Source of the DNA: Thermoproteales archaeon
GTDB taxonomy: Archaea; Thermoproteota; Thermoprotei; Thermoproteales; Thermocladiaceae
Assembly (NCBI GenBank): GCA_027068725.1
Contig: JAMOMD010000405.1
Coordinates: 1 to 5,730 of the forward strand
Reading direction: 5' to 3'
DNA: 5,730 bases
Positions 1-5,730 of this stretch are shown here, one piece after another. Within the stretch, counting starts at the first letter, position 1; each line of letters starts with the position of its first letter. Under the pieces are notes generated by a model. That model searched no databases, was not told where the DNA came from, and worked only from the letters and a program-made list of their open reading frames with translations. The translations under genes were made by a program, and so were the position numbers.

Positions 1-282
1 GAGGACAGGTTCTTACAGAACCCAGAGGCGTGGGATGAGTTTGTTGCAGAGTTCATTTTCACAATGTTCGAGAAGTACGGCGAGAGAATGACACCAGACC
101 ACTGGAAGGTAGTCAAGTACCTACACGAGTACTATGTCACATACGGAGTATGTCCACCAATTAGAATGTTGCTCAAGGAGACAGGCTTTGACCTGAAGAA
201 GATTCACGAGCTATTCCCGAACGGACCAGCAAAGGGAGCCTGTAAGGTCGCAGGAGCACCAAAGCCCACAGGCTGCGTCTAA
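1..282 (+). CDS. dsrC: DsrC sulfur-carrier protein (5' truncated by window edge)
   Basis: The reading frame is open from base 1 and ends at TAA 280-282, giving 93 visible residues. The family is usually about 105-120 residues, so perhaps 15-25 N-terminal residues are missing. The C-terminus shows the DsrC hallmark: a glycine-rich arm ending in PKPTGCV, with Cys81 and the penultimate Cys92 (visible numbering) separated by ten residues. These are the two redox cysteines known as CysA and CysB. The DHWKVVKYLHEYY and YGVCPPIR segments also fit the DsrC/TusE fold. In sulfite-reducing organisms DsrC accepts sulfur from DsrAB as a Cys-Cys trisulfide, which the membrane DsrMK complex then reduces. 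Having both cysteines argues for true DsrC rather than a single-Cys TusE relative. The dsrM and dsrK genes follow after a 275-nt spacer that probably carries its own terminator and promoter. Proline is CCA in 6 of 8 cases and never CCT, as in the 3' parts of dsrM and dsrK. Confidence 0.95.
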   Translation, partial: EDRFLQNPEAWDEFVAEFIFTMFEKYGERMTPDHWKVVKYLHEYYVTYGVCPPIRMLLKETGFDLKKIHELFPNGPAKGACKVAGAPKPTGCV

Positions 283-296
283 CCTGAAAAACAGGT
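282..296 (+). repeat. Short perfect inverted repeat touching the dsrC stop codon
   Basis: ACCTG, five A residues and CAGGT form a perfect 5-bp inverted repeat whose first base is the last base of the dsrC stop codon. The stem is too short to assign a function. It could protect the 3' end of an abundant dsrC mRNA or be chance. Archaeal termination does not normally need a hairpin. Confidence 0.3.
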
Positions 297-332
297 AAGT
301 ATACGCTACCCATAATAACGTTCGTACAAAAC

Positions 333-362
333 TTTCTCCTTTTTCTTTCTTAATTTTTCTCC
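333..362 (+). terminator. Pyrimidine-tract terminator after dsrC
   Basis: Of these 30 bases 28 are pyrimidines, with several runs of three to five T (the only purines are at 352-353). It starts about 50 nt past the dsrC stop. Oligo-T/pyrimidine tracts are the known intrinsic termination signal of archaeal RNA polymerase. A second, weaker tract lies at 369-396 and could act as a backup. This suggests dsrC can be transcribed as a separate short mRNA, which fits the high DsrC demand seen in sulfite reducers (inference). Confidence 0.55.
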
Positions 363-497
363 ATAACCTTTTTACAATTCTTTTTACCTCTCTTCTAGCT
401 CAAACCTTTAGCAGGGTTATCTTCTGGTTAAGTAGCCTGGTCTTGGACTTTTCTCTGCCTGTTACGTGTGTTTTGCCAAGTGGAGCTTGTTAGTAAC

Positions 498-515
498 GTC
501 TTGGTCTTAGTCTAG
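498..515 (+). repeat. Three tandem GTCTTG-like hexamers upstream of the dsrM promoter
   Basis: GTCTTG, GTCTTA and GTCTAG lie head to tail directly upstream of the TATA-like box. A fourth related copy sits in GGTCTTGGAC at 439-448. The position, roughly 40-60 nt before the predicted transcription start, would suit an activator or repressor site. The copies are short and imperfect, so a role is speculative. Confidence 0.3.
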
Positions 516-522
516 GTTAACG

Positions 523-534
523 TTTTTATTATTT
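523..534 (+). promoter_or_regulatory. TATA-like box for dsrMK
   Basis: An A/T-only stretch (TTTTTATTATTT) is centred about 30 nt upstream of the ATG at 558. That is close to the crenarchaeal TATA-to-start distance when transcription begins at or near the start codon. No Shine-Dalgarno lies before 558 or 537, which is consistent with a leaderless message. There is no clear BRE upstream. It is the best promoter candidate in the dsrC-dsrM spacer, but the whole spacer is T-rich. Confidence 0.45.
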
Positions 535-557
535 GTGTGTATTCAACTTACCTGAAT

Positions 558-1538
558 ATGGTTTCCGAGTTTGTTAAGCTAGTTAGTCAGATAAGTGCTC
601 CTCCTGCAGCTGTTGCTACTGCTGCAGTACTGTATGTTGGGCTTGCGTACTTTGCTGTGATTGTGCTAATTGTTGGTGTTCTGTTCAAGGTTATAAGATG
701 GGTAGTCACGCCTAAGGGCCCTGGTGGGCTATACTGGGGTCTGTACAGACTGACACTGTACCCTAACGTTCACAGCTTCTGGAAGGCTGCTGGCTGGATC
801 TTTGTGCGAATGTTCACGTTCTACACATTACTTAAGGAGAACTTTGGCTACGTCTCAGCTGGCTTCTGGCTTGGTCTAATACTGTTCCACTATAGCATAT
901 GGGCAACCTTGCTATTTCACGGTAACACAATTGCGTATGCACTCGGAATGTACTTCCATGTTCCTGAGGCTGTGAAGTACTGGCTTGGTCTAGGTGCAGG
1001 TGCGCTAGCGTTTGTCTGCCTGATCTATCTAGCTATTAGGAGAGCCTACGTTCAGGCAAAGACTAAGGTGAAGATAAACTACTTTGATGACTGGCTCCTG
1101 ATATTCCTACTGCTAATAATAATGGGCTTTGGCCTTGCTGCAAAGATCACAGCATACCCAACACAGTTCACGGAGTCTGCAATTACAGCATACGTCCTAT
1201 CACACTACTCAACAGGCCCACTTGCCGGACATACACACCTGCTTGTCGAGTTAATGAAGGAGTACGGAAGCATAATGTTCGTACTAGTTGGTCTATGGTT
1301 CAAGGCACTGATGACAGGTAACATTCACCTAGCAATAAATGCAATATACCTGCTGTGGCTATACCACCCACTTGAGCTCGTGCACATATTCTTTGCTGAG
1401 ATGTTCCTGATATACATACCATGGGGCAAGATGATTCACATGTTCATGATGCCATTCAACCCAGCACTGTACGGTAAGTTCGAGCCAAAGGATCCAGCTT
1501 TAAGTCTGGCAATAGATATAGTTGAAGGTAGGAGATAG
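558..1538 (+). CDS. dsrM: DsrM, membrane di-heme cytochrome b subunit of the DsrMK menaquinol:DsrC oxidoreductase
   Basis: This 326-residue protein is rich in membrane helices, at roughly 22-48, 73-92, 101-122, 139-162, 179-199, 238-257 and 265-289 (the second and sixth are less certain). It belongs to the NarI-like cytochrome b group. His111 and His121 in the third helix are ten apart, and His276 and His294 near the end are eighteen apart. These are the same spacings as the four heme ligands of E. coli NarI (56/66 and 187/205), so two b hemes are predicted. DsrM oxidises menaquinol and passes electrons to DsrK, whose start is 14 nt downstream. The identity rests on the fold plus its place between dsrC and dsrK. 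The start is uncertain: an in-frame GTG at 537 would add seven residues. I prefer ATG 558 because the TATA-like box at 523-534 would leave GTG 537 outside a leaderless transcript. Codon use changes along the gene (see findings). Confidence 0.9.
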   Translation: MVSEFVKLVSQISAPPAAVATAAVLYVGLAYFAVIVLIVGVLFKVIRWVVTPKGPGGLYWGLYRLTLYPNVHSFWKAAGWIFVRMFTFYTLLKENFGYVSAGFWLGLILFHYSIWATLLFHGNTIAYALGMYFHVPEAVKYWLGLGAGALAFVCLIYLAIRRAYVQAKTKVKINYFDDWLLIFLLLIIMGFGLAAKITAYPTQFTESAITAYVLSHYSTGPLAGHTHLLVELMKEYGSIMFVLVGLWFKALMTGNIHLAINAIYLLWLYHPLELVHIFFAEMFLIYIPWGKMIHMFMMPFNPALYGKFEPKDPALSLAIDIVEGRR

Positions 1539-1540
1539 TA

Positions 1541-1547
1541 GGGTGAG
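1541..1547 (+). promoter_or_regulatory. Shine-Dalgarno site of dsrK
   Basis: GGGTGAG lies in the short dsrM-dsrK gap, 5 nt before ATG 1553. It matches the GGTGA core complementary to the archaeal 16S rRNA 3' end. It fixes the dsrK start and shows that dsrK is translated from a shared dsrMK message. The first gene, dsrM, has no such site. Confidence 0.75.
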
Positions 1548-1552
1548 AGCCC

Positions 1553-3049
1553 ATGTCTGAGCGCAAAATTCCTCCTCCAATACCAACACTGAAGAAGGAT
1601 CCCATACCTGAGAGTCCCAAGTTTGAGGAATGGAAAAAGTGGTATGCTGAGAAGTTCCCTGAGTCTGCAAAGTGGATTAATGCTAGAAAGCTTGTGGTAG
1701 AGAAGTTCCTATACGAGGCACACTTTGTTCCCGGAAAGTTTGTCAAGACTCGAGACCTCTGGTTCAAGCTAAGTCCTGAGGAGCGAGTAAGATTCTTCGT
1801 AGAGAGATTTAAGGAAGTCCTGAAGCAGAACAGGGCACTAAGACTCTACCTAGAGAACTGTACTCACTGTGGCTACTGCATTGACAAGTGTCACATGTGG
1901 ATGGCAACAAGAGACTACCATAACTCTCCTGTAGGACGTGCTGACCTTATTAGAGCAATATTCAAGTACTATGACAAGATCACAGGAAGACTCTTCAGCA
2001 AGCTTGTCGATGCCAAGGAGCTGACAGAGCAGCTACTTGAGGAGATATGGATCTACTTCCACCAGTGTACAGAATGTAGAAGATGTGCATACTTCTGCCC
2101 ATTTGGCATCGACACTGCCGAGATAACAAGAGCTGTCAGACAGATCTTCGCCGAGATGGGCATGGTGTACGAGTTCGTTGGCAACACTGTGAGATCACTA
2201 ATGAACACGGGCAATCACATGTTCCTGAACGCCAAGGCTATACGTGCAGTATTTGACTGGGTAGAGCAGGAGCTCAAGGAGGAGACAGGAAGAGACATAC
2301 ACATACCACTAGATAGACCAAAGGCAAAGATACTGTTCCTACCATCATCAACCGACGTCTTCACAAACATTGACACACTGAAGGGCTTTGCAAAGGTCAT
2401 GTACGCCCTAGGTCTGCAGGACAAGTACACGTTCAGCTCCGAGGTATTTGAGGTCGGCAACTTCGGACTATTCGTCTCTGACTACCACCTAATGAAGCAG
2501 GGTAACAGGATCGTGGAGGTCGCAACTAGACTAGGAGCAGAGCTCGTAATATTCGGAGAGTGTGGACATGGATGGAGAGCATTCAAGAACTATGTCGTTC
2601 CTGAGCTCGAGAAGAGAGGAATAAAGGCCATACACTTCCTACAGCTCGTAGCTTGGGCAATCAAGAAGGGTAAGATCAAGGTCAGGAAACTGGACTACGT
2701 CGTAACGTACCACGACCCATGCAACCTAGTCAGAGCAGGCGACCTAGTTGAGGAACCAAGAATAGTACTGAAAGCAGTTGCCAAGGAGTTCAGAGAAAGA
2801 GAACACAACAGACATAGAACACTATGCTGTGGTGCAGGTACAGGACTACTGGGCGAGGACGTGATGCCACTAAGAGTCTGGGCAGGATGGCCATCAGTGT
2901 ATGATGCATGGAAGACAGGAGCACAGATACTTGCAACACCATGCTCAATCGATAAGGCACAGTTCCCAGTAGTCATAGAGTACCACATTCCAGGACAGAT
3001 GATGTGCAAAGGAGTCTCAGACCTAGTTGGCTGGGCAATAGAACTCTAA
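1553..3049 (+). CDS. dsrK: DsrK, HdrD-like iron-sulfur catalytic subunit of DsrMK
   Basis: This is a cytoplasmic-facing 498-residue protein. An N-terminal ferredoxin-type region has two CxxCxxCxxxC clusters: Cys103/106/109/113 and Cys172/175/178/182, the second followed by Pro. The C-terminal half carries one CCG-type domain as in HdrB/HdrD: Cys337 (CGHG), Cys390 (DPCN), the Cys425-Cys426 pair (LCCGAG) and Cys464 (TPCS). The spacings C390-x34-CC-x37-C464 are close to the family motif. The final CxxC reads C-S-I-D, so the last Cys is Asp467. Electrons from menaquinol pass through DsrM hemes and the two ferredoxin clusters to the special CCG-bound cluster, thought to reduce the DsrC trisulfide to sulfide plus reduced DsrC. 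The ATG has a good Shine-Dalgarno at 1541-1547. No dsrJ, dsrO or dsrP follows. A generic HdrD-like reductase is the alternative, but dsrC and dsrM next door make DsrK much more likely. Confidence 0.93.
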   Translation: MSERKIPPPIPTLKKDPIPESPKFEEWKKWYAEKFPESAKWINARKLVVEKFLYEAHFVPGKFVKTRDLWFKLSPEERVRFFVERFKEVLKQNRALRLYLENCTHCGYCIDKCHMWMATRDYHNSPVGRADLIRAIFKYYDKITGRLFSKLVDAKELTEQLLEEIWIYFHQCTECRRCAYFCPFGIDTAEITRAVRQIFAEMGMVYEFVGNTVRSLMNTGNHMFLNAKAIRAVFDWVEQELKEETGRDIHIPLDRPKAKILFLPSSTDVFTNIDTLKGFAKVMYALGLQDKYTFSSEVFEVGNFGLFVSDYHLMKQGNRIVEVATRLGAELVIFGECGHGWRAFKNYVVPELEKRGIKAIHFLQLVAWAIKKGKIKVRKLDYVVTYHDPCNLVRAGDLVEEPRIVLKAVAKEFREREHNRHRTLCCGAGTGLLGEDVMPLRVWAGWPSVYDAWKTGAQILATPCSIDKAQFPVVIEYHIPGQMMCKGVSDLVGWAIEL

Positions 3050-3119
3050 TCTCGCAACAATCTTCACATCTAAACTTTCATAACATATCAAAGTACTATC
3101 TCGAAAATAACTTCGTATA

Positions 3120-3140
3120 TTCTTTACAATTTTCTTATTT
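3120..3140 (+). terminator. Candidate T-rich terminator after dsrK
   Basis: A 21-nt stretch of short T runs begins about 70 nt past the dsrK stop, in an AT-rich spacer. It contains only a few A residues and no G. It is a plausible archaeal oligo-T terminator for dsrMK, but weaker than the tract after dsrC. The rest of the 174-nt spacer shows no hairpin or small gene that I can support. Confidence 0.35.
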
Positions 3141-3194
3141 ACAATCCTAATCTTATATCTCAACCTGAGCAAAGGTACTACATTAATTTCTCAC

Positions 3195-3217
3195 TATTAT
3201 TAACACCACAACGTGAG
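3195..3217 (+). promoter_or_regulatory. Candidate promoter and partial ribosome site for the methyltransferase operon
   Basis: TATTATTA at 3195-3202 is centred about 26 nt before ATG 3224, ideal for leaderless transcription. A partial Shine-Dalgarno (GTGAG, 3213-3217) also lies 6 nt before the ATG. It would only be used if transcription starts further upstream, for example from a TTATAT box near 3153-3158. The two readings are alternatives, and the sequence alone does not decide between them. Confidence 0.4.
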
Positions 3218-3223
3218 TGTAAT

Positions 3224-3877
3224 ATGGCGAGACGGGGCAAGGTTTACATAATTGGTGTTGGCCCAGGTAGTCCTGATCTTCTGACATTACGTGCAGTTGA
3301 AAGACTTCGAGAAGCAGAGGTTGTTGTCTATGGTAATCTTGTTCCTGAAGAAATTGTTAATAGATTTGCAGTAAATGCACGTGAGAAAATAAGAGTTACT
3401 AAGAGACATAGAAAGGATGCCTTGAAAATAGTTATTGAGAAAGCGCTTGAAGGATTTATTGTCGCGCATTTAAAGAATGGTGATCCTACAATATATTCAA
3501 ATTTGAGAGACGAAATTGAGGAACTTGAGAAATTGGGAATCCCATATGAGATAGTTCCTGGTGTATCTTCTATAACTGCTGCATGTGTGGAAGCAAAAAT
3601 ACCTCTTACTGACTTTCTAAGAGGATTAAGAGGATTTGCTGTTGTTGATGGACATGACGAGGATGTTGATAGAATGGTTAGACTAGCAAGAGAGTTAGGC
3701 ATGCTTGTTATTCTAATGCCATCATTTGAGAAAGTTAGGAAGGTACTCGATATTCTAGGTCAGGAGTTTGATGTTAGAGTTGTTCAGAACGCATCATTGC
3801 CAACGGCAAGAGTCTTGCATCATGTTCCTGATGTGTATGATGCACCAAGCATTGTGCTGATTTTCAGGAGAGCATGA
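3224..3877 (+). CDS. cobA: Uroporphyrinogen-III C-methyltransferase-like protein (SUMT family, siroheme/cobamide route)
   Basis: This 217-residue soluble protein has the tetrapyrrole methyltransferase fold. Visible motifs are the N-terminal GVGPG loop (11-15), the GDP loop (86-88) that helps bind S-adenosylmethionine, PGVSS (112-116), DGH (142-144, matching the SUMT (T)GH element), and the C-terminal NASLPTARVLHHVPDV stretch resembling the SUMT GTTPEQR region. SUMT methylates uroporphyrinogen III at C2 and C7 to give precorrin-2, the branch point to siroheme and cobamides. The protein is shorter than typical SUMT (about 240-280). The GDP loop continues TIYSNLRDE, more like precorrin-4 methyltransferase (CbiF/CobM) than the SUMT FGRGGEE. 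The family is clear; the exact reaction is probable, not proven. Position beside dsr genes favours siroheme supply for DsrAB. It overlaps the next gene by 4 nt. Confidence 0.75.
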   Translation: MARRGKVYIIGVGPGSPDLLTLRAVERLREAEVVVYGNLVPEEIVNRFAVNAREKIRVTKRHRKDALKIVIEKALEGFIVAHLKNGDPTIYSNLRDEIEELEKLGIPYEIVPGVSSITAACVEAKIPLTDFLRGLRGFAVVDGHDEDVDRMVRLARELGMLVILMPSFEKVRKVLDILGQEFDVRVVQNASLPTARVLHHVPDVYDAPSIVLIFRRA

Positions 3878-4728
3878 AGAACGTGTTAGATTATATAAAA
3901 GCTATAAGTCCACTAACTTTACTATCATCTATACTGTCTGCACTAGTTGGAGCTTCACTTGCATATCATTTTGAATGTTTAAACATTATAAGATTTGTAC
4001 TAGTGCTTGTAGGTCTTGTACTTGTTCATTCTGCAGTCAATTTGTATAATGATTATTGTGATTATTTGAGAGGGGTAGATGTTGAGTATCGTAGAAGGCA
4101 TGCATTGCATAGAATGAGCATTATTATAGATCTTGGAGTTAGTCCTATTCGAGTTAAACAGTGTGTTTATGTTTTAGTGGCCTCAGCGCTTGCTATAGCT
4201 GTGGCTTTAATGATAATGATTAGAAATGTTGTGCCCATTCTTGTGCTTCTAGCTATCGGTCTCTTGATTGGTCTAGGGTACAGTGGGCTTAAGTTAAGAT
4301 ACTATGGGCTTGGGGAAATACTTGCAGGAATTGCAGTTGGTCCTCTTGTTACAGCTGGTGCGTACATTGCAATAAGCGGAACCGTGAAGCATATTGCTCT
4401 AGCACTTGTGCTTGGGGTTCCTAATGGTATGTTCACAAGCATGATCCTAATACTTATTGGAATAGCTAGGCTAGACATCGACAGAGAATTAGGAAAGCAT
4501 ACCATAGCTGTAAAGCTTGGAGCAAAGAGAGCGCTCTACGTGGCCTATAGTTTAGTAGCACTTGGCTATATCATACTTGTCGCTCTATGTCTCGCTAAGG
4601 TACTCAGTTACTATGCTCTACCTGCGCTATTGACAGCTCCACTAGCTGTTCGTCTAAGAAGTATGAAGAAGCTATTCGTAGTCAGGTCTATAGTAACTGC
4701 ATTTATCTGTGCTGGACTTATCTTGTAG
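3874..4728 (+). CDS. UbiA/MenA-family membrane prenyltransferase
   Basis: This 284-residue polytopic membrane protein has about eight or nine hydrophobic helices. The first aspartate-rich motif is NLYNDYCDYLRGVD (56-69), containing the NDxxD core that binds Mg and the prenyl diphosphate, and it closely resembles MenA. The second motif region, ARLDIDRELGKHT (198-210), keeps D201, D203 and the GK-T element. The position of the first canonical Asp is Arg199, and the usual Asn before it is Gly196. The family attaches isoprenoid chains to aromatic rings. With a UbiD-type decarboxylase next, a step in menaquinone synthesis (MenA, or MqnP of the futalosine route) is the likeliest role (inference). 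The start overlaps the preceding stop as ATGA, indicating translational coupling. AGGAG at 3866-3870 is only 3 nt before the ATG, so GTG 3883 is a possible alternative. Geranylgeranylglyceryl or heme-O transferase activity is less likely given the first motif. Confidence 0.85.
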   Translation: MKNVLDYIKAISPLTLLSSILSALVGASLAYHFECLNIIRFVLVLVGLVLVHSAVNLYNDYCDYLRGVDVEYRRRHALHRMSIIIDLGVSPIRVKQCVYVLVASALAIAVALMIMIRNVVPILVLLAIGLLIGLGYSGLKLRYYGLGEILAGIAVGPLVTAGAYIAISGTVKHIALALVLGVPNGMFTSMILILIGIARLDIDRELGKHTIAVKLGAKRALYVAYSLVALGYIILVALCLAKVLSYYALPALLTAPLAVRLRSMKKLFVVRSIVTAFICAGLIL

Positions 4729-4733
4729 AATTT

Positions 4734-5730
4734 GTGAGCTATAGAGACTTAAGAGAATTCCTAGACGAACTTGAGGCAAAGAGAGAGATAGTGCACGTAT
4801 ACGATAAGGTTAGTCTTGATCAAGAAATTGCGCAAATTCTTAGAGAAGTCTGCTATAGAAGGGGGCCTGCTGTTTTATTTCACAATGTTGTTGAAACTTC
4901 ATTTAAAGTTGTTGGAAATCTATTTGGGTCTGAAGAAAGACTTAGATTAGCAACTCGTGGTGCTGATCCTAGTGAGAAAGTTAAAGAACTTGAAACATTA
5001 ACACGATTAAGTTTTAGAGGTATTGGAGAACTTATAAAAGGCCTGAGTGAGCTTCAGAAGTTTTCTAGATATTTGCCGAAGAAGGTCTCGAGAGCTCCAG
5101 TACACGAGATCGAGCATGAAGTTGATTTAACTAAGCTTCCTGCAATTAGACAGTGGCCAAAGGAGCCTAGTAGATTTTTTACAATGGGCATGCTCTTCAT
5201 CCAGCAGGGAGATAACATAAATTTTGGATATTATAGGCTTCAAGTACTATCAAAAGATAGGCTTGCTGTTCACTGGATGCCATGGCGTAGAAGTAGACAG
5301 TATGCAGAGTCGTCAGATAGCGAGGTTGAGGTTGCGATCGTGTTTGGTGCCGATCCTGTGACTATGCTAATGGCTAGTGTACCTATTCCTCATCCATTAG
5401 ATAAGGTTCTTGTAACTGGCGTAGTTCGCGGAGAAGGTCTTCCACTAGTTCGTGGAAGAACTGTGAATGTGCTCTATCCTGCAAATGCTGAGCTTGTGAT
5501 TGAGGGAAGAGTTAATCTGCGTGAGCTAGTTAGTGAAGGACCGTTTGGTGATCATGTTGGTTTCTACTCTCCTGTAAGACCTTACCCAGTAATGGAGGTT
5601 ACAGGAATATACTCGAGAGAAGATGCTATTGTTCCTGTAACAGTAACAGGAAAGCCTGTGCTTGAGGATGGGTACATGATGATGTTTGGTGAGAGAGTTG
5701 TTCTTCCTATCCTGAGGATGGTGTTGCCCG
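4734..5730 (+). CDS. UbiD-family prenylated-FMN-dependent decarboxylase (3' truncated by window edge)
   Basis: The frame is open from GTG 4734 to the window end (332 codons). The family is usually about 440-500 residues, so roughly a quarter to a third is missing. Family signatures seen are the N-terminal YRDLREFLDEL, NFGYYRLQVL (163-172, with the cofactor-binding Arg168), GADPVTML, and EGPFGDHVGFY (268-278). The last holds Glu268 and Asp273 at the positions of the catalytic acidic pair of UbiD enzymes. UbiD proteins remove a carboxyl group from aromatic or unsaturated acids using prenylated FMN made by UbiX, which is not in the window. Right after a UbiA-type gene, it likely decarboxylates a prenylated quinone precursor, as proposed for MqnL in the futalosine route. 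The start is 5 nt past the upstream stop, with no Shine-Dalgarno, so reinitiation is likely. No earlier in-frame start is compatible with the neighbour. Confidence 0.9.
   Translation, partial: MSYRDLREFLDELEAKREIVHVYDKVSLDQEIAQILREVCYRRGPAVLFHNVVETSFKVVGNLFGSEERLRLATRGADPSEKVKELETLTRLSFRGIGELIKGLSELQKFSRYLPKKVSRAPVHEIEHEVDLTKLPAIRQWPKEPSRFFTMGMLFIQQGDNINFGYYRLQVLSKDRLAVHWMPWRRSRQYAESSDSEVEVAIVFGADPVTMLMASVPIPHPLDKVLVTGVVRGEGLPLVRGRTVNVLYPANAELVIEGRVNLRELVSEGPFGDHVGFYSPVRPYPVMEVTGIYSREDAIVPVTVTGKPVLEDGYMMMFGERVVLPILRMVLP

Noticed and set aside
398..497. Possible structured ncRNA in the dsrC-dsrM spacer
   Set aside because: I found only 4-5 bp inverted repeats (for example near 477-489 and 489-497) and no extended stem or tRNA-like element.
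316..524. Recurrent TAACGT motif at 316, 494 and 518
   Set aside because: The motif is short and irregularly spaced, and it also occurs inside dsrM (764) and dsrK as coding sequence, so it is not distinctive.
1456..1767. Reverse-strand open frame across the dsrM-dsrK junction
   Set aside because: It lies opposite two well-supported genes and resembles no protein family that I recognise.
2695..3009. Reverse-strand open frame inside dsrK
   Set aside because: It is opposite the conserved CCG domain of DsrK, so it is a shadow frame.
3328..3702. Long reverse-strand open frame inside the methyltransferase gene
   Set aside because: It is antisense to conserved SUMT motifs, low in complexity (many Ser) and without family features.
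5678..5716. C-box-like ATGATGA followed by CTGA, suggesting a C/D box sRNA
   Set aside because: It lies within the UbiD coding frame, lacks clear internal D' and C' boxes, and such short motifs arise by chance.

Overview
The window looks like part of a thermophilic archaeal chromosome, most likely a sulfite- or sulfate-respiring crenarchaeon (Thermoproteota, for example near Caldivirga or Vulcanisaeta; the genus is inference). The support is heavy use of AGA and ATA codons, an internal gene with a GGTGA-type Shine-Dalgarno, upstream genes with a TATA-like box about 25-30 nt before the start codon (leaderless style), pyrimidine-tract terminators, and the gene content. All genes lie on the + strand, and the window cuts the first and last ones.

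Region 1 (1-3049) is dissimilatory sulfite metabolism. The 3' end of dsrC is followed by a 275-nt spacer holding pyrimidine tracts, a small hexamer repeat and a TATA-like box, then by dsrM and dsrK. DsrC carries sulfite-derived sulfur as a trisulfide between its two C-terminal cysteines. DsrM is a NarI-like di-heme cytochrome b that takes electrons from menaquinol. DsrK is an HdrD-like iron-sulfur protein thought to reduce the DsrC trisulfide. No dsrJ, dsrO or dsrP follows dsrK, so this is the minimal DsrMK arrangement as far as the window shows.

Region 2 (3050-5730) starts after a 174-nt AT-rich spacer. It is a tight set of three biosynthetic genes: a SUMT-like tetrapyrrole methyltransferase (first step from uroporphyrinogen III towards siroheme), a MenA/UbiA-type prenyltransferase overlapping it by an ATGA junction, and a UbiD-type decarboxylase 5 nt further on, cut by the window end. 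Together they plausibly supply the siroheme of sulfite reductase (DsrAB, not in the window) and the menaquinone that feeds DsrM.

The most unusual signal is a within-gene codon switch in dsrM and dsrK. Proline is mostly CCT near each 5' end and almost only CCA towards each 3' end, and the pattern resets at the second gene. I found no mobile element, CRISPR array, tRNA or rRNA, and no convincing new system beyond the Dsr module.
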